DNA of 41,996 nt from Nocardia asiatica NBRC 100129 (GCF_000308415.1 NZ_BAFS01000032.1:1-41996); one strand, 5' to 3'. Shown: positions 31,625-39,434, numbered from the stretch's first letter. Notes: generated from the letters alone by a model not told the origin. Translations and numbers: made by a program.

Positions 31625-32374
31625 ATGACGGGCTCGGTGACCGCGGCCGACGTGCGGGCGGCCCTGCGGGAACTGGCGGATCCGGCTGATGCCGCGAACC
31701 TGCGGAAATTCTTCAAGACCGGGCCCGGCGAGTACGGCGAGGGCGACGTGTTCCTGGGTGTCCGGGTTCCGGCCAGCCGCGGCGTCGCGAAACGCTTCGC
31801 CGCGCTCGCGCTGGACGAGATCGATGAGCTGCTCGACAGCGACGTGCACGAGGACCGGTTCACCGCGCTGGTCATCCTGAACAACCGATTCGCCCGGGCG
31901 TCCGCGCCGCGTTCGTTCGACGATGCCGCTCGCGCCGCCATGGTGGAGCTGTACCTGGCCGCCGTGCGCCGCGGCCGGGTGAACAACTGGGATCTCGTGG
32001 ACGTGTCGGCGGAGCGCATCGTCGGCCCGTGGCTGTTGGACAAGCCGCGTGACCTGCTGTTCGAGCTGGCCGGGAGCGAATCCCTGTGGGAGCGGCGGGT
32101 GGCGCTGCTGTCCACCTTCGCGTTCATCAAGGCGGGGGACGCCTCGACCACCTTCGCGCTGAGCGAACTGCTGCTCGCCGACCGGCACGACCTGATCCAG
32201 AAGGCGCTGGGCTGGATGCTGCGCGAAGTCGGCAAGCGTGTCGATCGGAGCCTGCTGACCGGCTTCCTCGACCGGCACGCCGCGGGCATGGGCCGCACCG
32301 CGTTGAGCTACGCCACCGAGCATCTGGCACCTGAGGTCCGCGCCGGATATCGCGCGCGACAGGCGCCGCAATAG
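31625..32374 (+). CDS. AlkD-like DNA alkylation repair protein
   Basis: A 249-residue all-helical HEAT-like repeat protein of the AlkD DNA glycosylase family, which removes N3- and N7-alkylated purines without base flipping. The characteristic segments are present: GVRVPASRGVAKRFA, the active-site region RGRVNNWDLVDVSAERIVGPWL (Trp and Asp), and ESLWERRVALLSTFAFIKAG (Arg). Length is normal. ATG 31625 follows an AGGAG sequence 10 nt upstream. The gene converges on the KshB-like reductase gene. Confidence 0.92.
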   Translation: MTGSVTAADVRAALRELADPADAANLRKFFKTGPGEYGEGDVFLGVRVPASRGVAKRFAALALDEIDELLDSDVHEDRFTALVILNNRFARASAPRSFDDAARAAMVELYLAAVRRGRVNNWDLVDVSAERIVGPWLLDKPRDLLFELAGSESLWERRVALLSTFAFIKAGDASTTFALSELLLADRHDLIQKALGWMLREVGKRVDRSLLTGFLDRHAAGMGRTALSYATEHLAPEVRAGYRARQAPQ

Positions 32375-32394
32375 GTCGACCAACGGCACCATTC

Positions 32395-32419
32395 CGGGCG
32401 AACGCAAAATTGCGTCCCG
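32395..32419. terminator. Hairpin between convergent genes
   Basis: CGGG-cga-ACGCAA pairs with TTGCGT-CCCG around AA, in the 58-nt gap between the AlkD-like and reductase stops. Confidence 0.55.
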
Positions 32420-32432
32420 ATTTCCGGTGGGC

Positions 32433-33488
32433 TCAGAACTGGATCTTCAGGTGGTCGGTCACCGGATGCGCCTGGCAGCCGAGGATATAACCGTTCTCGA
32501 TGTCCTCCGGGTCGAGGATCTCGGCGTTGTCCATCTCCACCTTGCCTTCGAGCACCGTGCAGGCGCACGAACCGCATTCGCCCTCCTGGCAGGAATACGG
32601 CACGTCCAAACCCTTGGCCAGCATGATGTCCACCAGCGTCTGCTTGCGCGGCCATTTCAGCTCGTGCACTTCGCCGTCGAGTTCGACCTCGACCGTCGCC
32701 GCGTCGGCCGCCTCCGCCTCGGAGACCTCGACCGGCGCCTGATCGGCGAACGGGTCGCCGGCCAGCGAGTTGAACACCTCGGCGTGCGTGCGCGAGCGCG
32801 GCACGCCCAGTTGTGCGAGCGCGTCGTGCACCCGGTCCATGAAAGGTTTCGGCCCGCACATGAACGCGTCGTAGCCGCGATACGGCGCGACCAGCGTGGC
32901 CAGCGCGTCGGCGGTCGGCAAGCCCTGCAGGTACTCCAGCCAGTGGATCACGGTGAGTCGCTGCGGGTGCTTGTCCGCCAGGTCGCGCAGCTCGCCGGCG
33001 AAGATCACCGACTCGTGGTCGCGGTTGGCGTAGACCAGCACGATGCGGCCGGTGCCGCGAGCCAGCGCCGACTTGAGAATGGACATCACCGGCGTGATGC
33101 CGCTGCCCGCGCCGAACAGCAGCAGATCGTCGTCGAGGTCCTTCGGGGTGAACACGCCCGAGGGCGGCAACACCTCGATCTGGTCGCCCGCCTGCACGTT
33201 GTCGCACACCCAATTCGACCCGTAGCCGCCGTCGGTCCGCTTGACGGTCACTTTCGGGCGGTCGTCGGTGTAGGGCGAGCTGGCCAGCGAGTAGCACCGC
33301 GCCACGGAGCCGGTCCGGTCGCTGGGGATGCGCAGGGTGAGGAACTGTCCCGGCTGGTAGCGGAATTTCTCGGCCAGTTCGTCGGGGACGTCGAAGACCA
33401 GCGAGCGGGTGTCGGCCGTCTCGGCGATGACCGCGGAAACCCGCAGCACGACCGAGCGCGAGCCGTGTGGAACCTCGACAGTGGTCAT
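32433..33488 (-). CDS. kshB: KshB-like oxygenase reductase (flavin, NAD(P) and 2Fe-2S domains)
   Basis: A 352-residue reductase with an FAD domain (about 1-110; FRYQPGQFLTLRIP, RCYSLASSPYTDD), an NAD domain (about 115-240; FGAGSGITPVMSILKSAL, FMCGPKPFMDRV) and a C-terminal plant-type ferredoxin domain (about 265-352) whose cluster cysteines are in SCQEGECGSCAC and the distal GCQAHP. It closely resembles KshB (M. tuberculosis Rv3571/HmpA), the reductase of 3-ketosteroid 9-alpha-hydroxylase, which also serves other oxygenases. ATG 33488 has an AGAGGA ribosome site. No KshA or sterol genes are nearby; instead a TetR gene and a mycofactocin cluster are, so the electron acceptor here is open. Confidence 0.87.
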   Translation of the reverse strand: MTTVEVPHGSRSVVLRVSAVIAETADTRSLVFDVPDELAEKFRYQPGQFLTLRIPSDRTGSVARCYSLASSPYTDDRPKVTVKRTDGGYGSNWVCDNVQAGDQIEVLPPSGVFTPKDLDDDLLLFGAGSGITPVMSILKSALARGTGRIVLVYANRDHESVIFAGELRDLADKHPQRLTVIHWLEYLQGLPTADALATLVAPYRGYDAFMCGPKPFMDRVHDALAQLGVPRSRTHAEVFNSLAGDPFADQAPVEVSEAEAADAATVEVELDGEVHELKWPRKQTLVDIMLAKGLDVPYSCQEGECGSCACTVLEGKVEMDNAEILDPEDIENGYILGCQAHPVTDHLKIQF

Positions 33489-33532
33489 GTCGTCCTCTCG
33501 AACCTGGCACGGGCATCCCGCGATGCCAAAAC

Positions 33533-33548
33533 TAGAACGTGTTTCAGT
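33533..33548. promoter_or_regulatory. KstR-type box upstream of the KshB-like gene
   Basis: TAGAACGTGTTTCA (33533-33546) satisfies the KstR consensus TnnAACnnGTTnnA exactly. Read on the minus strand it extends to ACTGAAACACGTTCT (33548-33534), matching the box upstream of mftA in 13 of 15 positions. It lies 45-60 nt upstream of the reductase start. Confidence 0.65.
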
Positions 33549-33549
33549 T

Positions 33550-34269
33550 TCATCGTACGTCGGTCGTCGCCTGCCGGACAAGCTGGGCTTCCAGACCGGC
33601 GATCAGCACGTCCATGCCGAAGTCGTAGGAATAGCGTCCGCGCAGGTCGCCGATGTAGCGGGTGGCTCGCTCGACGACGGGGGGCAGCGTCACGTCCGCC
33701 GGTGCGGAGCGGTCGCGCGGGTTCACCCGGCTGCGACCGAACAGGTAGGTGTGGATGGTCGCGTAGGCGGCGAGCACGTTGCGGTCGCCGAAGCCCGCTT
33801 CGGCCAGCAGATCCATGATGGCGGCGATCAGGTCCAGCTGTTTGCCGAGCATCTGCTCGATGAGGATGTCGCCGAGGCCGGGATACTTGCGCAATTTCTC
33901 GTCGATCTGGTCGACAAGGTCGCGCAGCCGGTGCTGCCACGGCCCGGATTCCGGCGGTGGCGTGCGCACTCCGGTCAGCGCCGCGCTGGCGACGAGGTCG
34001 AGCAGCTCGCGTTTGTCGGCGACGTAGTAGTAGGGCGCCATCGGGGAGACGCCGAGTTCGCGGGACAGTCGCCGCATCGACAATTTCTCCACGCCGTCCT
34101 CGCGGACCACCCGCAGCGCGGCCTCGACGATCTCGGACTCCGACAGTGTTCCGTTCGTGGTGCCGGCGGGTCCTCCGTGGTTACGCAAGCTTCCGCCTCC
34201 GGGCCTGGTGCTCGCACCCGAGCGTGCTGCCGCCCCCGTTCGCCTGCATTCGTCCGACTCCCATGCCAC
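33550..34269 (-). CDS. TetR-family transcriptional regulator
   Basis: A regulator of up to 239 residues. The HTH region is LSESEIVEAALRVVREDGVEKLSMRRLSRELGVSPMAPYYYVADKRELLDLV, and a helical ligand domain follows. It is not MftR-like (the usual mycofactocin regulator) and not obviously KstR. The first ~40 residues of the longest frame (from GTG 34269) are low-complexity and the true start may be further in; no ribosome site settles it. It sits between two copies of a shared operator-like box, one before the downstream reductase gene and one before mftA. Confidence 0.85.
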   Translation of the reverse strand: MAWESDECRRTGAAARSGASTRPGGGSLRNHGGPAGTTNGTLSESEIVEAALRVVREDGVEKLSMRRLSRELGVSPMAPYYYVADKRELLDLVASAALTGVRTPPPESGPWQHRLRDLVDQIDEKLRKYPGLGDILIEQMLGKQLDLIAAIMDLLAEAGFGDRNVLAAYATIHTYLFGRSRVNPRDRSAPADVTLPPVVERATRYIGDLRGRYSYDFGMDVLIAGLEAQLVRQATTDVR

Positions 34270-34429
34270 CTCTACCGCTGCGGGCGGGTGCCGCCCGTCA
34301 CATTTTGTTCAGCTGCTTGCCACCCGAAGTCTAGAGCGCCGGGCGCGGACCTTGTCGCCGCCTGTTCACTCGACGGGCGGCGAACCGGCCGGTCCGCGCG
34401 GCGGACGACCTCCCGATCTCCGGTTCCCG

Positions 34430-34445
34430 ACTGAAACCTGTTCTT
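34430..34445. promoter_or_regulatory. Operator-like box upstream of mftA, paired with the box before the reductase gene
   Basis: ACTGAAACCTGTTCT (34430-34444) differs from the box at 33534-33548 only in the two central bases. TGAAACCTGTTCTT has the AACnnGTT core of a KstR-type site but ends in T rather than A. It overlaps the -35 region of a candidate mftA promoter (-10 TATTGT, 34463-34468). Confidence 0.6.
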
Positions 34446-34447
34446 TT

Positions 34448-34460
34448 GTCAGTTTATGAC
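34448..34460. repeat. GTCA-N5-TGAC inverted repeat in the mftA promoter
   Basis: GTCA-GTTTA-TGAC lies directly downstream of the shared box and just ahead of the candidate -10. It could be a second regulator site, or chance given its 4-bp arms. Confidence 0.35.
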
Positions 34461-34525
34461 GTTATTGTGTGAGCACGGACTGCACCGGGCAGTCCGGCAC
34501 ACGGATCGTCCTCGCGGAGGTAGCC

Positions 34526-34675
34526 ATGCCGGAATACGGGTCCATCGGACACGCCGACACCGACAACACCGGACGGATGGAGACCGCCGCCGCGCGGTCG
34601 GCCGAAGAAGCGCCGCTGGTCGAGGAGAGCCTCATCGAAGAGGTGTCCATCGACGGTATGTGCGGCGTCTACTGA
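34526..34675 (+). CDS. mftA: Mycofactocin precursor peptide MftA
   Basis: A 49-residue ribosomally made precursor. The C-terminus ends in the invariant EEVSIDGMCGVY; MftC acts on the terminal Val-Tyr, and the mature redox cofactor is built from that dipeptide. The acidic LVEESLIEE stretch ahead of the core is the usual leader for binding by MftB. ATG 34526 has a ribosome site (GCGGAGG, 34514-34520); the open frame extends 19 codons upstream without support. The next gene starts 16 nt after the stop. Confidence 0.97.
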   Translation: MPEYGSIGHADTDNTGRMETAAARSAEEAPLVEESLIEEVSIDGMCGVY

Positions 34676-34691
34676 CGGGCGGTCGAGGACG

Positions 34692-36242
34692 ATGCTCGAT
34701 CTCGATACCCGCTGGCAGCTGCACCCCCGAGTGGCGCTGCGGCCGGAGCCCTTCGGCGCGCTGCTCTACCACTTCGGCACGCGCAAACTCTCCTTCCTGA
34801 AGAGTCCGCGGATCGTCGAGATCGTCCGGTCGCTGCCGCAGCACGCGTCGGCCCGCAGCGCTCTGCGGGCCGCGGGCGTGCCCGAGACCGGTACCGGGGC
34901 CTACGTCGATGCGCTGACCCAGCTCGCGGATTCGCAGATGATCGTCGGCGCTCCGGCCGGCGCGCCGGTCGCGACCGCGGTGCCGAGCGCGACTGCGGTC
35001 CCCGGCGCGGCGACCGTCGCGCCGTCGGACGCGGCGGTGCGCTTGGTGGATCGCTTCGAATCCGGTCTGGCCGCGCCGATCTGCCTGACCTGGGAGCTGA
35101 CCTACGCCTGCAATCTGTCCTGCGTGCACTGCCTGTCCTCCTCGGGACGGCGCGACCCGCGCGAGCTGAGCACCGAGCAGTGCAAGGCGCTGATCGACGA
35201 GTTCGAGCGCATGCAGGTGTTCTACGTGAACATCGGCGGCGGCGAGCCCACGGTGCGCCCCGACTTCTGGGAGCTGGTCGACTACGCGACCGCGCACCAC
35301 GTGGGAGTGAAGTTCTCCACCAACGGGGTCCGGATCACGCCCGAGGTCGCGGCCCGGCTCGCGGCCAGCGACTACGTCGACGTGCAGGTGTCGCTGGACG
35401 GGGCCGACGCGGCGGTCAACGACGCCGTGCGCGGACCCGGCTCCTACGACATGGCCATTCGCGCACTGGAGAACCTCGCCGCGGCGGGATTCCGGGACGC
35501 GAAGCTGTCGGTGGTGGCCACCAGGCACAACATCGAACAGCTCGACCAGTTCCGGGCGATCGCCGAAAGATACGGCGCTACCTTGCGGCTGACCAGGCTG
35601 CGGCCGTCGGGGCGGGGCGCGGACGTCTGGGACGAGCTGCACCCGACTCCCGATCAGCAGCGCGTGCTCTACGACTGGCTGTTGCGCAACGGAGAGGGCG
35701 TGCTCACCGGCGACTCGTTCTTCCACCTGTCCGCGTTCGGCCAGGCGCTGCCGGGCCTGAACATGTGCGGCGCCGGGCGCGTGGTCTGCCTGGTCGACCC
35801 GGTCGGTGACGTCTATGCCTGCCCGTTCGCCATTCACGACCGGTTCCGTGCCGGAAATGTGGTCACCGACGGTGGTTTCGGCGCCGTATGGCGGTCCTCG
35901 GAACTGTTCGGGGAGCTGCGCGAGCCCAGCGGCGGCGGCGCGTGCGCGTCGTGCAGCCACTACGACGCCTGCCGGGGCGGTTGCATGGCGGCGAAGTTCT
36001 TCACCGGGCTGCCCGCCGACGGCCCGGACCCGGAGTGTGTCCAGGGCTACGGCGAGGCGGCGCTGGCCGACACCGAGCGGATGATCCCGCGTTCGTCGGT
36101 CGACCATTCGCGCCGGACCGGGCCGCGAGCGAGTGGGCGCAAGAGCGGACCGGTCCCGTTGACGCTGAGCGCGACGCGCCCGGCCGGATTCGCGCCGGAA
36201 CGCCGTCCGTCGCGGGCCTGCGACGAGAGTCCGCTGGCATGA
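34692..36242 (+). CDS. mftBC: Natural fusion of MftB (peptide-recognition element) and MftC (radical SAM maturase)
   Basis: A 516-residue protein. Residues ~1-87 are MftB, the PqqD-like chaperone (WQLHPRVALRPEPFGALLYH, then FGTRKLSFLKS). Residues ~88-116 are an Ala/Pro/Thr/Val-rich linker (GAPAGAPVATAVPSATAVPG). From ~117 on is MftC: RLVDRFESGLAAPICLTWEL, radical SAM cysteines 140, 144 and 147 (ACNLSCVHC), YVNIGGGEPTVRPDFW, and a SPASM-type domain with cysteines in NMCGAGRVVC, DVYACPF, ACASCSHYDACRGGCMAAKFF and DPEC. MftC decarboxylates and then cyclises the Val-Tyr end of MftA with help from MftB. In mycobacteria these are two genes. No stop, frameshift or internal start is evident at the junction, which looks like a real linker. 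Confidence 0.96.
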   Translation: MLDLDTRWQLHPRVALRPEPFGALLYHFGTRKLSFLKSPRIVEIVRSLPQHASARSALRAAGVPETGTGAYVDALTQLADSQMIVGAPAGAPVATAVPSATAVPGAATVAPSDAAVRLVDRFESGLAAPICLTWELTYACNLSCVHCLSSSGRRDPRELSTEQCKALIDEFERMQVFYVNIGGGEPTVRPDFWELVDYATAHHVGVKFSTNGVRITPEVAARLAASDYVDVQVSLDGADAAVNDAVRGPGSYDMAIRALENLAAAGFRDAKLSVVATRHNIEQLDQFRAIAERYGATLRLTRLRPSGRGADVWDELHPTPDQQRVLYDWLLRNGEGVLTGDSFFHLSAFGQALPGLNMCGAGRVVCLVDPVGDVYACPFAIHDRFRAGNVVTDGGFGAVWRSSELFGELREPSGGGACASCSHYDACRGGCMAAKFFTGLPADGPDPECVQGYGEAALADTERMIPRSSVDHSRRTGPRASGRKSGPVPLTLSATRPAGFAPERRPSRACDESPLA

Positions 36243-36282
36243 CGCAATGATGTTTGCTGAAGGTATGCTATATGCCCGGTTT

Positions 36283-36317
36283 CGGCTATCGCCCGGTGTG
36301 CTACCGGGCGATAGCCG
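36283..36317 (+). terminator. Perfect 15-bp hairpin after mftBC
   Basis: CGGCTATCGCCCGGT and ACCGGGCGATAGCCG pair perfectly around the 5-nt loop GTGCT, 40 nt after the mftBC stop. It has no T tract. Terminator, attenuator or mRNA-stabilising structure are all possible. Confidence 0.75.
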
Positions 36318-36390
36318 CCCCGTTGCCGGATGCTGTGACCGGGCCGCCGGCGAACTCCTGGCATCGGAAGCGGAGCGGGGTGCTTCCGGT

Positions 36391-36426
36391 GGCGGGCCGG
36401 TTTCGCCCGGAATTCCGCCGTTTTTT
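36391..36426 (+). terminator. U-tailed intrinsic terminator upstream of mftF
   Basis: GGCGG-G-CCGG pairs with CCGG-AATT-CCGCC, followed one base later by TTTTTT (36421-36426). A T6 run after a GC stem is uncommon in this window and suggests mftABC and mftF are transcribed separately. Confidence 0.55.
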
Positions 36427-36460
36427 CCGGACTGTTGATGTCCGCACCCGAAACTCCGCC

Positions 36461-36474
36461 TAGCATGCCAGGAA
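36461..36474 (+). promoter_or_regulatory. -10 element before mftF
   Basis: TAGCAT (36461-36466) puts the transcription start at 36473, one base before the ATG at 36474. No convincing -35 with normal spacing; TTGATG at 36435-36440 would need a 20-nt spacer. Confidence 0.4.
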
Positions 36475-37874
36475 TGTGCCATGATCGCCTGCCCGATGGA
36501 TTCGGGGTGCGGATCGATCCCCGGGTACGCGCATACTCCGGTGGGCGGGTACTGATCGGCGGTTCGCCGGCCCGGTTGCTGCGACTTGCCCCGGAGGCTG
36601 CCGAGATGATCGGCGACGGGTACCTCGAGGTAACGGGTCCGAAATCCGCCGTCGTTGCCAGACGGCTGCTCGACTCCGGAGTGGCGAATCCCCGCCCCCG
36701 GCTGCTGCCCTCGCCGGAGGACGTCACCGTCATCGTGCCGCTGCACAACAACGCCGAGGGGCTGGCGCGGCTGCTGGCCGCGCTGCGCGGGCACAACGTC
36801 ATCGTGGTCGACGACGGGTCCGACCAGCCGGTCCGGATCCCGCGCAACCGCGGCACCCGGTGCCGGGTGACGGTGCTGCGGCACGACCGCAGACAAGGGC
36901 CCGCCGCCGCGCGCAACGCCGGTTTACGGGCGGCGACAACCGACTTCGTCGCGTTCCTGGATTCCGACGTGGTGCCGCGCAGCGGATGGCTGGAGGTGAT
37001 GCTCGGCCACTTCAGTGACCCCGGAGTGGCGCTGGTCGCCCCGCGGATCGTCGCGCTGGACCCGGAGTCCAACGCGCTGGCGCGCTATGAGCACACCCGG
37101 TCCTCACTGGATCTGGGCCGGCGCGAGGCGGCCGTGCACTCGCGCGGACTGGTGTCCTACGTGCCGAGCGCGGCGCTGCTGGCCCGGCGCAGGGCGCTGC
37201 TGCAACAAGGCGGTTTCGACGAGTCGATGCACGTCGCCGAGGACGTCGACCTGTGCTGGCGGCTGGAGCGGGCGGGCTGGCGGTTGCGCTACGAGCCCGC
37301 CGCGCACGTGGCGCACGACCACCGGGTGTGCTTCCGGGCCTGGTTCGGCCGCAAGCTTTTCTACGGCACCGGCGCCGCGCCGCTGGGTGAGCGGCACGCG
37401 GGCACGGTCTCGCCGCTGTCGGTGCCGTCCTGGACCCTGTTGGCCGCGTTCCTGTTCGGGACGCTGACCAAGTGGGGAGTGCTCGGCGGCATCGTCACCC
37501 TGATCACCGCGCTGGCCCGGCTGCGCCGCGTCTTCGCCGGGCTGGACAACCCCACCCGGATCGCCGCGATCTACCTGGCGCGCGGATTCTTCGCCGGACT
37601 GTGGCGCCTGGCCTCGGCGATGTGCAGGCACTACTGGCCGATCACGCTGCTGGCGATGGTCGTCTCGCGGCGGGTCCGGCGGATCGCGGTCACCATGGCC
37701 GTCGCGGACGGACTGGCCGACTGGTTCACCCACCGTGACGCGGGCGGCCTGGACCCGGTGCGCTACGTCGCCTACAAGCGGCTCGACGACATCGCTTACG
37801 GCACCGGCCTGTGGCTGGGCGCCTTCCGCGCCCGCAGCATGGAGGCGTTGAAACCCACCACACCGTCGCGCTGA
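36474..37874 (+). CDS. mftF: Mycofactocin glycosyltransferase MftF
   Basis: A 466-residue family-2 glycosyltransferase that adds glucose units to the mycofactocin precursor. The N-terminal segment [20 protein letters not shown] and [12 protein letters not shown] is MftF-specific. The GT-A domain (about 80-320) has [35 protein letters not shown], the metal motif [12 protein letters not shown] and [15 protein letters not shown]. The C-terminal part has two or more membrane segments ([18 protein letters not shown], and the region after [15 protein letters not shown]). ATG 36474 is chosen because the known homologue also begins a few residues before RLPDGF; ATGs at 36438 and 36465 are in frame upstream. 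No ribosome site is visible. Confidence 0.94.
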   Translation: MCHDRLPDGFGVRIDPRVRAYSGGRVLIGGSPARLLRLAPEAAEMIGDGYLEVTGPKSAVVARRLLDSGVANPRPRLLPSPEDVTVIVPLHNNAEGLARLLAALRGHNVIVVDDGSDQPVRIPRNRGTRCRVTVLRHDRRQGPAAARNAGLRAATTDFVAFLDSDVVPRSGWLEVMLGHFSDPGVALVAPRIVALDPESNALARYEHTRSSLDLGRREAAVHSRGLVSYVPSAALLARRRALLQQGGFDESMHVAEDVDLCWRLERAGWRLRYEPAAHVAHDHRVCFRAWFGRKLFYGTGAAPLGERHAGTVSPLSVPSWTLLAAFLFGTLTKWGVLGGIVTLITALARLRRVFAGLDNPTRIAAIYLARGFFAGLWRLASAMCRHYWPITLLAMVVSRRVRRIAVTMAVADGLADWFTHRDAGGLDPVRYVAYKRLDDIAYGTGLWLGAFRARSMEALKPTTPSR

Positions 37875-37965
37875 TCCAGCCGAACGACCCGCGATGACCT
37901 GGTCCGCACCGGCGCGGGACCGCCCGGTGGCGCGGACCGCGCCGAGACGCTGAACGGGAGTCCGA

Positions 37966-39417
37966 ATGGCCGACACGCTCGTCGTCGGGGGCGGTACCGC
38001 CGGATGTGTGCTGGCGGAGCGGTTGAGCGCCGATCCGGCGCACACGGTGCGATTGCTGGAGGCCGGCGCGCTGTGGACCAGCGCGGACGCGATGCCCGCC
38101 GAACTGATGGACGCGGCCGCGCTGCCGATCGGTCCGGAAGCGGAATGGCTGTGGCGTTACGAGGTCGTCCTCGCCGACGACCCGCCGGTGCCGGGAACCA
38201 TCGTGCGCGGCAGGCTGATCGGCGGCTCGGGGTCGGTGAACGGCGGTTACTTCGTCCGGGCCACGGCGGCGGACTTCGACGCCTGGACTCGTGTGCTCGG
38301 CGGCTCGGATGCCTGGTCGTACGAATCCGTGCTTCCGATGTACTGCCGGACCGAGCGGGACCTGGACTTCGGCGAGCAGCCCTGGCACGGTGACGGCGGC
38401 CCGATTCCGGTGCGGCGCGCGTCGGATCCCGCTCCGGTCAGCGCGGCGTTCGCGCAGGCGTGCCTGGCTGCCGGATTCGCCGAACTGCCCGATCTCAACG
38501 CACCCGGCACCGGCGCGGGCGTCGGGGCGGTGCCGTGCAATTGCGACGGGGGCAGGCGGATCGGCCCGGGCGTGGGCTACCTGCTGCCCGCGCTGTCTCG
38601 GCCGAACTTGACCGTCGCCGGGGAAACGATGGTCACCCGCATCCGCTTCGACGGAACCCGCGCGGTCGGCGTGGAATGCGTGCGCGAGGGCGAGATCCGC
38701 GTCGAGTGGGCCGACCGCGTCGTGCTCTGCGCCGGTGCGATCGAGTCGGCCGCGCTGCTGTTGCGCTCGGGCATCGGTGACCCGCGACAGCTTCGCGCAC
38801 TGGACATCCCGGTCGTGCATTCCGCCCCCGTCGGCGCGTGGTTCAGCGACCATCCCGAAGTGGGCATCTCCTACCTGCTCGACGTGGCCGAACCGCCGAG
38901 CGTCCCGCTGGAGACGGTGCTCGAGGTCGGCGACGTCGAAATTCGGCCGTACGCGGTGTCCTTCACGCCGGGAGTGCACCGGCTGGGCGTCACGCTGATG
39001 CGCCCGCGCTCGTCCGGGGTGCTGCGTCTGCGATCGGCCGAACCGGACGCCGCACCGCTGATCGACTATCGCTATCTCACCGCGGAGCAGGATCGCGTCC
39101 GGTTCCGCGACGCGGTGGCGACCGCGGGCGGGCTGCTGCGCCGGATGAACGCACGGCCGGTCGATCCGATTCCGGAGCCGGCCGATCTCGGCGCCTGGCT
39201 GCGCGCGAATCTCGCCACTTCGCAGCATTTGTCCGGAACTTGCCGAATGGGCCGGGAAAACGACGCGGCGGCGGTGGTGGACGAGATGTGCCGGGTGCAC
39301 GGCGTCACCGGATTGTCCGTCGTGGATCTGTCCATCGTGCCGGTGCCACTCGGGCGGGGACCACAGGCGACGACCATGATGATCGCGGAAAAGGCGGCCG
39401 CGCACCTTACCTCGTAA
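37966..39417 (+). CDS. mftG: Mycofactocin-associated GMC oxidoreductase MftG
   Basis: A 483-residue FAD-dependent glucose-methanol-choline oxidoreductase. The N-terminal ADP-binding motif is LVVGGGTAGCVLAERLS, then VRLLEAG; the GMC signatures are RGRLIGGSGSVNGGYFVR and VVLCAGAIESAALLLRSGIG. The catalytic His lies in TSQHLSGTCRMG, and the C-terminal SVVDLSIVPVPLGRGPQATTM matches MftG. In mycobacteria MftG reoxidises reduced mycofactocin and passes electrons to the respiratory chain. Its presence next to mftF argues that the pathway is functional despite the missing genes. The start is an ATG after a modest ribosome site (ACGGGAG). Confidence 0.93.
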   Translation: MADTLVVGGGTAGCVLAERLSADPAHTVRLLEAGALWTSADAMPAELMDAAALPIGPEAEWLWRYEVVLADDPPVPGTIVRGRLIGGSGSVNGGYFVRATAADFDAWTRVLGGSDAWSYESVLPMYCRTERDLDFGEQPWHGDGGPIPVRRASDPAPVSAAFAQACLAAGFAELPDLNAPGTGAGVGAVPCNCDGGRRIGPGVGYLLPALSRPNLTVAGETMVTRIRFDGTRAVGVECVREGEIRVEWADRVVLCAGAIESAALLLRSGIGDPRQLRALDIPVVHSAPVGAWFSDHPEVGISYLLDVAEPPSVPLETVLEVGDVEIRPYAVSFTPGVHRLGVTLMRPRSSGVLRLRSAEPDAAPLIDYRYLTAEQDRVRFRDAVATAGGLLRRMNARPVDPIPEPADLGAWLRANLATSQHLSGTCRMGRENDAAAVVDEMCRVHGVTGLSVVDLSIVPVPLGRGPQATTMMIAEKAAAHLTS

Positions 39418-39434
39418 AGTGAAATACAGTTAGA

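Larger units (their letters stand above)
36243..36473. other. Gap where mftD and mftE are expected
   Basis: In the usual order mftA-B-C-D-E-F, about 2 kb encoding the FMN enzyme MftD and the creatininase-like peptidase MftE lies here. Only 231 bp remain, with two hairpins. The open frames across it show no MftD- or MftE-like residues, so no relic is recognised. Confidence 0.75.

Noticed and set aside
33550..34269. Calling this TetR MftR or KstR by position or by the nearby KstR-like box
   Set aside because: Its HTH and ligand-domain sequence does not resemble the MftR or KstR sequences I know; only the neighbourhood suggests either.
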